Shown here: one piece after another, positions 56,414-64,000 of the stretch
Layout: each line of letters starts with the position of its first letter
How positions within the stretch are numbered: position 1 is the first letter of the stretch
Source of the DNA: Lotus japonicus
Lineage: Eukaryota; Streptophyta; Magnoliopsida; Fabales; Fabaceae
DNA: 64,000 nucleotides
Assembly (NCBI RefSeq): GCF_012489685.1
Contig: NC_080042.1
Location: forward strand, 40,615,158-40,679,157
Direction: 5' to 3'
Program-made: the position numbers and the translations under genes
The notes under the pieces: generated by a model
What the model was told of the DNA's origin: nothing
Seen by the model: the letters and a program-made list of their open reading frames with translations, nothing else
Databases searched by the model: none

Positions 56414-57016
56414 TTACTCTGGACAAAAGTCCATGTTCAGATTTTCAAGAATAAATAAAAACCGATCTTCTGCTAAGGGCTTAGTGAAGATATCTGCCCA
56501 TTGATGGTCAGTATCAACATACTCTAATGATAGAGTGCCCTTCTGAACATGATCTTGAATATAATGATACTTTACCTCTATGTGCTTTGCTCTTGAGTGT
56601 AGAATGGGATTTTTGCTGAGGGAGATAGCAGCTGTGTTGTCACAGAAGATAGGAATCTTCTTCAGAAACAAACCATAGTCCTCCAGATGATTCTTCATCC
56701 ATATGGTTTGTGTGCAGCAAGTGGCAGCTGAGACATATTCTGCTTCTGCAGTTGATAGAGCAATTGTGTTCTGTCTCTTGCTTGACCAAGTGACAAGATT
56801 TGCTCCAAGGAAATGGCAACTTCCGGAGGTGCTTCTCCTTTCCACTCTGTCTCCAGCAAAGTCAGCATTTCAAAAACCTGAAAGTGTATACTCTGATGTT
56901 TTTCTATACATCAAGCCAAGGTTAGTGCCCTTCAGATATTTGAGGATCCTCTTAACAGCTGTTAAGTGAGTCTCTCTAGGATCTGATTGAAATCTAGCAC
57001 ATAGATGCACACTAAA
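56414..57016 (-). pseudogene. End of pol (RT end and RNase H), element I
   Basis: The minus strand reads RETHLTAVKRILKYLKGTNLG, then a broken region, then RVERRSTSGSCHFLG, NTIALSTAEAEYVSAA, IPIFCDNTAAISLSKNP, HSRAKHIEVKYHYI, and DIFTKPL. These are the usual copia RT end and RNase H motifs. A frameshift near 56850 (around AFQKPESV on the opposite strand) breaks it. It is cut at 57016 by LTR L. No more of I is seen to the right. Confidence 0.88.
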
Positions 57017-57493
57017 TGTAACACCCCGATTTCTAGGTGTCACTTTATAACTAAAAATAAACTTTACGCGAAAAACAGGTAATTTTTTTTTTTCGTTTTA
57101 ATTAATAAAAGCGATTGAAAAATAAAGATATAACCCAACGACTAAACTAACCGATATACAAATATATACACATGTACAGCCTCAGCTGCACTCCCACGTC
57201 ACGCGCACTCGCAGTGACTCCAAAGTAGTGTGCCCGTAGGCAAATATATACAGCACCGGTAATGTAAGTAAAAGTATCAAAAGTGCAGTCATCCAAGAGA
57301 AAGTCGGCTCCAAAAATGGCCTGAACAAAAGACCCCTATACTCCGACAGACTCTCTGTGATTCCTCATCAAAAGAACCACACAAAAAACCACACATTGGG
57401 AACCTACCCTGTCCAAAAAGTAAGACGAACCAGAGCTCTACTTAAAAAAATGACGCTGCCTAACCTACCCTCCCAGTCCTGCTCATAGCTCCT
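57017..57493 (-). mobile_element. Truncated Tekay-type LTR L
   Basis: Begins TGTAACACCCC (the LTR end on the minus strand) after CTAAA. It follows LTRs A and H closely for about 475 bp up to the start of the LTR-ORF region, then stops where LTR M begins. Its other end is not in the window. Confidence 0.8.
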
Positions 57494-59038
57494 TGTAAGA
57501 CCTGGATTTTCAGAACAAGTTAATTTCCGACTCACGCATAGAATCAGTGTAAGCGTGACAGGAGTTTGATATTTGAGAAAGATTAATGAAGAAGAAAGTT
57601 CAGGAATTGCTTGAGGAATGTTGCGTAGTTGCTTCCGGAGTTAGTGCGAGTCATCTGCACACCTGCCTTATGGCGAGCGTGTCCAGAATAGGCTAATTTC
57701 GCTTTAGAGCAACGTTTTAAGTGAGATTTCGAATTCTTGGGAAATTTAAAGGTTCTCTTTATTTTTCCATCGACCAGCGTTTCATTTTGGAACTCTGGAC
57801 TGTACGCACGATAGTATTTACTTTTCGGAAGTTCGACGACACTAATTTCTTTGCTTCGAAACCCTAGTTTCGAGCGATGGATGAAGGCTTTTTCTATTCG
57901 GGACTTGTAACGAAGTTTCCGTCCGCGCTGCCAGATTTTTTTCGACGTTTCCAATCTTTCTTCAGAAGGAAGTTTTGTCGTTTGAGCATCACAGCAAAAA
58001 GTAGTTTTTCGGGACAAATTAACTTACACCGCTTTTGGGATTTTAGATATCGTTTTTCACAAATCATAGATATTTGTTTTGAGTTCTGGATTTCTGACGC
58101 CAGAATCTCTCTTAGAATTCTTCGGTGAATGTGCTGCAAAAATCGGAATCGCAAAATTTTCATTTTCCCGCGATTTCGCCTGCCTATAAATAGCTCGAAA
58201 ATAAAAAATCTCTTCATTTCCATCCATCCAAAGCCGCGAGTTTGAGGAGAGCTTGGGGGAGAAGATTTTTCGTGAAAACTTGACCGATCTTCGTGCAGTT
58301 CGTCCATACTTCGAGGTACTGAGGTAACTAGCATGATTCTCACCTCTGATTACTGTTTCTACTACGTTTCTGAAGTCGTTTCTGTGCTCACAGTTTTGAG
58401 CTTTTTGTAAAACTGTCTGTTTTCTCTGATTTCTTGCTTGGGTTATCTTCCCTACGTTCCCAAGAGTCTAAAACCTCTGTCAGTAATCACCGATTGTGAT
58501 CGAGTTGTCAAAGATCTGAAAAACTGATTCAAAACCCTTTTTGTCGCACATTTCGAAACTTTATTGTCGAAAAGCCGTAATCTGACTTCGTGCCTTTAGG
58601 ATTTGTTGTCACGGATGTCGTTAGGATCATTGCTGTCAAATTTGTATTCCGAACTGATAACTTTGAGGTTTTGAGCTTTTATTTTGGACCAAAATGCCCC
58701 TGAACGGCCGTATTTTGATCGGATTGTCCGAAAATTGTTCCGACAGTTTCTTTGCCTTAGTTTTACCCTAAAACTACCTTGTAAACAGATTTGATCGAAG
58801 AAAAAGAGCCGGAGCTCTTTTTCCTTAATGGCCGAGAGCTATTCCTTTAGGGGGGAGTTTTCGTTTTCGAAAACTTGTCTTTTCGTACCCGATTGTCGTA
58901 TTCTGAAGCTTTAATGCTTTGTCTATCGTTTATGTGTTGTATTGTGATCGAACTAATCGATTTTGTTTGGATTCTGCTTTGTTTTCTCCGAGGTTCAGTT
59001 GAAGGAACTTTGGAAGTTTCAAGGCATTCCTGTGAAGG
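57494..59038 (+). mobile_element. Truncated Tekay-type LTR M
   Basis: Begins TGTAAGACCTGG, inserted in LTR L, and matches LTRs E and A up to the middle of the 78-nt block (58993-59037, GSVEGTLEVSRHSCE). There it jumps to SIRE sequence. It has TTTCCCGC (58164-58171) and TATAAATA (58185-58192). The missing second halves of M and L, and any TSD, show a deletion with its end at about 59038. Confidence 0.85.
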
Positions 59039-59421
59039 TAACTCCATCAGAGTGTATGTACCCATTTGTGCTGACTCTGAAGCTGAGACAGTAACACGTG
59101 TGTCAGTATCTCTGATGCATAGTTCCTTGTGCCCCTGTGACAGTCTGTCATAACGTGTGTAGATGTGCTTCTCTCCTGTGTGTGATACGTGTATTTACTG
59201 TTACTATGATGTCTTTAATTTTTAACCGTTGATTTTAATCTGCTTTTTAAATCAACAACGGTTATTTGTCAAAACCCACTATACACACACGATCTCCTAT
59301 ACTTTCGGTTTTTACTCTCTCTCTTCTGCATTTTCAAAAACCGCTTACCCACGATCTCTCTCTCGCTCTCTATTCATCTTTCAACTTCATCTTCTACCCA
59401 AAACCTTCAACCGCTCCAACA
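59039..59421 (+). other. Leader of the J env-like ORF
   Basis: Resembles the pol-env spacer of element I. It contains a CT-rich stretch (59310-59400) before the ATG. No coding content is assigned. Confidence 0.5.
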
Positions 59422-60456
59422 ATGGTGAGACAAACCAGAAACGAAGCTGCCGAAGCAACTAGGTTCCCTCACATGGTAGTAGGTCAAGCTACAGGCCAAT
59501 TGGGTCCTGAAGCTCCTGCTCAAGGTCAAGGTCCAGAGCAAGTTATTCCGATTGCAGAACGGGGCTGTGCCGTTCACTGTGTGTACGCTCCTGAAGAACT
59601 TCAAGTACTGGCAGAATGGAGATTCGACCTCGACAATCTTGCTGCAAATGGGTATGATCTCCGTCCTGAAGTCCGTGTTCAAGGCTGGGAAAATTACTTC
59701 AACAGGCTTCGAGGACCAGTGTACGACAAATTGGTTAAGGAATTCTGGAAACACGCAGACTGCGATGACACTCAGGTGGTCTCCCACATTGCTGGTAGGA
59801 GGATCATAATTACTGAGAAGTCATTCGTGAATCTGCTGGGTGCAGAGACTGCACGTGGGTATCGATTCCAACTCACTGAATCGAAGCTGAAACCCAAAAC
59901 GAAGGATGAGACCAACAAGGCCCTGTACACCACATACAAACCGGGCAAGTCTGATTACAAGGTGGTGGATCTTCATCCCAAACTCAGAATCTGGCACAAG
60001 ATTCTGTTGCACTGTATCAACCAGAGGCCTAAGGGCAGTTCCCCAGATTAATCAACTTCAGCCAGAAGGCGATGCTGTTCTTCATCCAAGACAAGCAGAA
60101 GATCTGCCTTCCCTACTTCCTGTTCTCTTACTTGAAGGAGTGTATCAAGAAGTCCAGAACTACTGCCTCCATCAAGTCAGCAATCAAGTATATCCCTTTT
60201 GGGAGGTTGCTATCAGATCTCTTCATTGAGAGCAACCTGGTGCAAGATCTGGTCAATGTTGGATGCGTAGAGGATTTGACAACCATTGTCAGTGATGTCT
60301 TCACTGCCAATTCTCTAAAGAAGATGGGGTTAGTCCAGAAGAAAATTACCCCAGCTCATGAAGACACATCTTCTGAAATCAGAAAAAGAAGAGTCCCTCT
60401 GAATGACTACCCTCTGTGGACACAGGCAGACAACCCTGAAGCTATTAGGTGCTATG
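59422..60456 (+). pseudogene. Env-like ORF of SIRE-type element J, frameshifted and truncated
   Basis: Starts at ATG 59422 (MVRQTRNEAAEATRFPHMV) and aligns with the first part of the element I protein: WENYFNRLRGPVYDKLVKEFWKH, VVSHIAGRRIIITEKS, KLRIWHKILLHCINQRPKG. One missing base near 60049 gives a stop. The protein continues in the next frame (NFSQKAMLFFIQDKQKICLPY, KYIPFGRLLSDLF, VPLNDYPLWTQADNPEAIR) until LTR N cuts it at 60457. The Pro/Ser-rich remainder is presumably beyond N, outside the window. No signal peptide is evident. The family's role is unknown. Confidence 0.85.
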
Positions 60457-61842
60457 TGTTGGTTAATCCGCAAGTGTACGGAATTCACCCGGTTTTAAAT
60501 TATCGAACCACAGGGAATTGGTGTGGCAATTCAGTTTAAGATTCGAGTTCACGGTTGGAAAGCAAATAAAATTCAGTTTTAAGGGTTGATTGTTCAAGTG
60601 ATTGAGTGACAAACTTAAGAAATGTAAGTGTGTGATAACAATGGTGATCTTGCCTTGGGTTCTTGCTTAACTAAATCAGTTTTAAATTAACCTATTCTTC
60701 CCACAAAAATTCTGAGTCTCTCCTTGATGTTATAGCCTATGTAATCATCTATCAATGCCTTGTATAGACAATCCTCTAAAGTCAAAAGATAGGTTCAATT
60801 CCTTGACAACCTAAACATTTGCTAAAGGCACTAAGCATGCAATTCAGGCCAACAAACCCCAACCCCTACTCTATTCCTAGTAGCAAGCATAGAAGAGGTA
60901 ATCCCATATCATGTCCCTAATCTATAACAAATTTCCATTATATTATAGAAAAGCATAAAGCTAGCTCATGATCTAACTTGAAACATAAAGCATAGATATG
61001 GAATTCAAGGGTTTACTCAGAAGATTCATGTGAAGAAAAAGGAAATAAGATTAAAACATCAAGAGTCTTACAAGGAACCCAAAGCAAAAAGGTGTTTAGC
61101 CAAGCATGGCTATGAAATCCATACAAGAAAATAAGGATAAAACCTGGATCATGAGACTTAGAGAAAGCTCCTCAAGCTCCAGAACTAAAACCCTATCTTC
61201 TACCTTATTACAATATGTGAATTTGACAAAAAGTTCCAAGAGAAATGCCTAAAAACCAATTTATAGGCAAAACAAACGAGTCTGGGCGCTCAGGCGCCAA
61301 TTCAGAGCGCCTGAGCGCCAATTCCAGCCCAAAAACATGCCTCTGGAAGGCAATTGGCGCCTAGGCGCTGGTTATAAGCGCCTAGGCGCTCTCCCCAGAT
61401 CCCCTCCATAATATGCCTGGCGCCTAGGCGCCCATTTCAAGCGCCTAGGCGCTCGTACTCGCTGGAAAAGGCTTTTTGACTTCTTTCTTAACTCCTCTTC
61501 AAACTCCATCAAGTCTTCCATTAATCCCAAGCCTCTTGACCTTCCTTCTCCTTCAGTTATTGATCTGAAAACTTGAAACGCAAGGCAAGGAAAATCCAGA
61601 AGCTCAAAGAGCTTTGTTAGCAAAGAGGGGCCTCAATTATCAAAGGGAACACATGCAAGTCCTAAAGTTACTTATAATGCAAGAAAAGTCCCTATAAAAC
61701 CACAAAATTACTAAAACAAAGCAAAGACACAAAGAAACATAAAAATGCATGAGAATGCATGAAACACTACATGAGACTCCACAAAAAGACTCAAAATAAG
61801 CAAAGAAATGACCCTAAAAACACTACTAAAATAGGGTCATCA
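60457..61842 (-). mobile_element. LTR of Athila-like element N (1386 bp)
   Basis: TGTTGGTTAATC to GGGTCATCA on the plus strand, matching solo LTR G. Because the coding region at 63190-63999 is on the minus strand, this is the 3' LTR. It interrupts the J env-like frame. It contains the GC-rich palindrome cluster at 61284-61455. No clean polypurine tract is visible next to it on the minus strand. Confidence 0.85.
61284..61455. repeat. GC-rich palindrome cluster in LTR N
   Basis: Six dyads: GCGCTCAGGCGCC, GAGCGCCTGAGCGC, and four with the CCTAGG centre such as GGCGCCTAGGCGCC (a perfect palindrome). The centre differs from LTR G, where TCAG or CTGA is usual, while the GCGC arms stay the same. 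Confidence 0.8.
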
Positions 61843-63189
61843 CACCACTATACTCAACGGCAGCTCGCCCTCGAGCGTAAATAACACTCGCTTGCCCTCA
61901 AGCGCAAGAAATCCTCCCAAAACAAGTGCTCAACAAGGAATAGTTAACACAAAACCGGGGGAGAGAGAAACTACAGCTGGTTTCAAGAGAAAGATCCAAC
62001 AACCTACTTCATGCTTCCGAAAACAAAGAAGATTGAAGAGTCCATCCATGAGAAGCATATAGATCTAAAATCCTAGGATGAGATATATATTTAGTGCACT
62101 GAGCACACAAGCAAGTTCTTAGGTTCTGAATATCATTCACTCAAGAGCAGCAGAGATCAAGCATGCATAAATTCAAAGAGACTTCAAAAAGGGTTGTAAT
62201 GTTGGCTTGGTAAAGTACAAGGTGGTTGGTTCCTAAGGAAAGCTAAGGCTTCAAAGCACATTGAGTGTGGTCCAACTAGTAAACAAGGAGCTTCAACATC
62301 AAACATCATTAGCACATGTCTCTTGACCCATTTTTCAAGTTTCTTTTCTCCTTTTTTTTTTTGCACTCCAACTTTGATTAGGAGTTTTTTTTTTTCTCTT
62401 TTTTTTTTCTTTTACTTTGGGCAAGAGACAATTCCAATATTATTTCAGCTCCATAACATTGCAAGGACCAACACTTCCCAAGTTCCAACCTATCCTTCAT
62501 CCCATCCATGTGGCTAACAAAGGAAATCTTCAATAAGGCTCAAGTGGGACAACTAGGGACAAATGTACAAGTTAACAAACTCTGAAGCTCAAACAAAACC
62601 TAAAAGTCTCAAGAATAAGGCAAGTATCACAAGCATGCTATGAGTGAAATCAACACAGAACCAAGAAGTGCAAGTGAGTCAGTATCCTCCAGGGAAATTT
62701 TATAGTGAAGGGTCAAGAATGGACCCTTAATGGACTCACATCAACTCCATTCTCAAGAAACAATCGGAAGACCGAAGTCTCCTCCTCTCTTCCCCAAAGC
62801 ATGCAATCACTCATCCCCAAAAGACACAAGTATTCATGAAAACATTTCCAAAACCAGCACAAGTACGAGAGCATAACTACGGGCAAAAACATGTGAGTAT
62901 AGGGAAGTAAAGACCCAAAAACGACTCTAACAAAACAATGCATGAATAAAAGAAAAATAAAAGCTACAAAAGAAAAATATCCAAAAATGCATGAGCTAAA
63001 CTAAAGGAAAGAGATACACCTCATCTCCAAGTCAAGCACGGAGGCTATAGAACCGCCTCCCGCTATTGAGTTGCATGCTCTCTCCTTCTGCAAAATGCAA
63101 CAAACAAACAAGCGAAATAAAACAAGACTTGGGTTGTCTCCCAAGAAGCCCTAAGTTATAGTCCTAGGTGGACTCTCCTTCCTTTGGGG
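61843..63189 (-). mobile_element. Internal 3' region of element N, non-coding
   Basis: No coding frame of note. It contains long T and A runs (62335-62415) and GGGTTGTCTCCCAAGAAGCC (near 63133), a phrase I associate with large Ty3 elements in plants. Confidence 0.6.
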
Positions 63190-63999
63190 TTAGGAAGGAA
63201 ATTCCTTACCATCAAGCTTCCTTCCACATGTGCAAGGTAGAAACCTCGCACAAAAACTTTGGAACAATTCCTCCCAAGAGAGGGTATCATCTAAACCATC
63301 GTACCAAATCCTTGCTCCCCCCTTCAAGGAGTGAGGGAAGAGCTTAGCCTTGAGCTCATCACTAGTCACACCTTCCATCTTTCCAAGGTGACTAGCTTCA
63401 ATGAATCGGGCCATGTGGTCTTTGAAACTCTCATCTTTAGACCCCCCATACTTGTTTTTACTAACAAGCTTGATGAGAGCTTGGCTAAGCTCAACATCTT
63501 TTTCACTTACCTTGGGGGTCTCCTTTGAAGACCTGGACAAGCTTTGAATCATATCACAAACAAAACCATCATTAAGGTTAGCTTGCAAATTAGGATTGAA
63601 AACTGAAAATCTTACCTTGTCCTTACCAACTCGGAGAATGAGCTGACCCTTATCAATATCAATCTTAGCCCTAGCAGTGGCTAAGAAGGGTCGGCCAAGG
63701 ATGAGAGGAATCTTTGCATCCTCCTCCATGTCCAGCACAACAAAATCAACAGGGAACACATACTTATCCACCTTCACCATAACATCCTTAATGATCCCAT
63801 ATGGTGTCTTTAGGGATCGGTCTGCCATTTGTAAGGAGAGCATAGTTGGGGTGACCTCTCCTAAGTTCAACCTCCTAAACATGCTAAGCGGCATCAAGTT
63901 GATGCTCGCTCCTAAGTCACACAATGCATCCACTTTCGACAACCCCTCAATCTCCACCGGAATAGTAAAGCTTCCGGGATCTCTCCTCTTCCTAGGCAT
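63190..63999 (-). CDS. Protease followed by a gag-like segment, element N (partial)
   Basis: The frame enters from the right edge. The first 150 or so residues are an Athila-type aspartic protease: ALCDLGASINLMP (active site with DLG), MADRSLKTPYGIIKDV, VDFVVLDMEED, PLILGRPFLATARAKIDI. After a linker (about 150-195) comes a gag capsid-like segment: FKDHMARFIEASHLG, DELKAKLFPHSLKGGARIWYDGL, LSWEELFQSFCARFLP, and a stop after GKEFPS. In usual elements gag comes before protease, so the order here is reversed. No RT follows. This suggests a rearranged, non-autonomous element. Confidence 0.75.
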   Translation of the reverse strand: MPRKRRDPGSFTIPVEIEGLSKVDALCDLGASINLMPLSMFRRLNLGEVTPTMLSLQMADRSLKTPYGIIKDVMVKVDKYVFPVDFVVLDMEEDAKIPLILGRPFLATARAKIDIDKGQLILRVGKDKVRFSVFNPNLQANLNDGFVCDMIQSLSRSSKETPKVSEKDVELSQALIKLVSKNKYGGSKDESFKDHMARFIEASHLGKMEGVTSDELKAKLFPHSLKGGARIWYDGLDDTLSWEELFQSFCARFLPCTCGRKLDGKEFPS

Positions 64000-64000
64000 C

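Noticed and set aside
62184..62943. Small ORFs in the N internal region
   Set aside because: Short, without motifs, in AT-rich sequence with long homopolymers.

Overview
The window is gene-poor plant nuclear DNA made almost entirely of LTR retrotransposons nested inside one another. I see no host protein gene, rRNA, tRNA or CRISPR array. The families are plant-type: chromodomain-bearing Ty3/gypsy elements of Tekay/Del type with very long (3.6-4.1 kb) LTRs, a CRM-like chromovirus, SIRE/Maximus-type Ty1/copia elements with an env-like ORF, and an Athila-like Ty3 element. Primer binding sites match the 3' end of plant initiator methionine tRNA. A eudicot, possibly a legume, is the best guess; no marker here proves it.

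Layout. 1-10513: element A (minus strand), with two apparently identical LTRs around a decayed internal region (dead RT, gag with most of the capsid lost). 10514-12690 and 29422-30737: remnant B, an old minus-strand Ty3 element carrying an integrase fragment, PBS and part of a 5' LTR. 12691-29421: solo LTR S1 (plus), TSD ATCTA, sitting inside the B integrase. 15118-28049: complete element C (plus), TSD TTGAA, inserted inside S1; its gag-pol has two frameshifts and otherwise reads through to a chromodomain. 30738-31561, 43276-43309 and 46927-49639: pieces of SIRE-type copia element D (minus). D is split by solo LTR G (31562-43275, Athila-like) and by solo LTR H (43310-46926, Tekay-type, TSD ACTTG). 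G contains solo LTR E (32564-42915, TSD TTGAA), and E contains the complete CRM-like element F (36220-42903, TSD CGGGG). 49640-50178: an inverted duplication of the D LTR end. 50179-50838: LTR fragment K. 50932-57016: SIRE-type element I (minus; LTR, env-like ORF, pol end). 57017-59038: two truncated Tekay LTRs (L and M). 59039-60456: env-like ORF of another SIRE element J (plus), cut by the Athila-like element N (minus), which runs off the window.

The part most worth a second look is inside the Tekay-type LTRs. They are not just promoters. In sense order they carry (i) an E2F-like TTTCCCGC motif next to the TATA box, (ii) a 78-nt block with AG|GT at both edges whose reading frame and exact length are kept in six LTRs from two subfamilies, (iii) in the A/E/H subfamily, an array of RNA-hairpin repeats with a constant loop AACGGGAATG and covarying stems, where A-C mismatches on one strand become G-U wobbles on the transcribed strand, and (iv) near the LTR end an ORF of unknown function (core PSGGIRYE, then a Pro-rich linker and acidic tail). 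All lie downstream of the TATA box, so they would be in the RNA. I recognise no described family for these features; that novelty is unverified.
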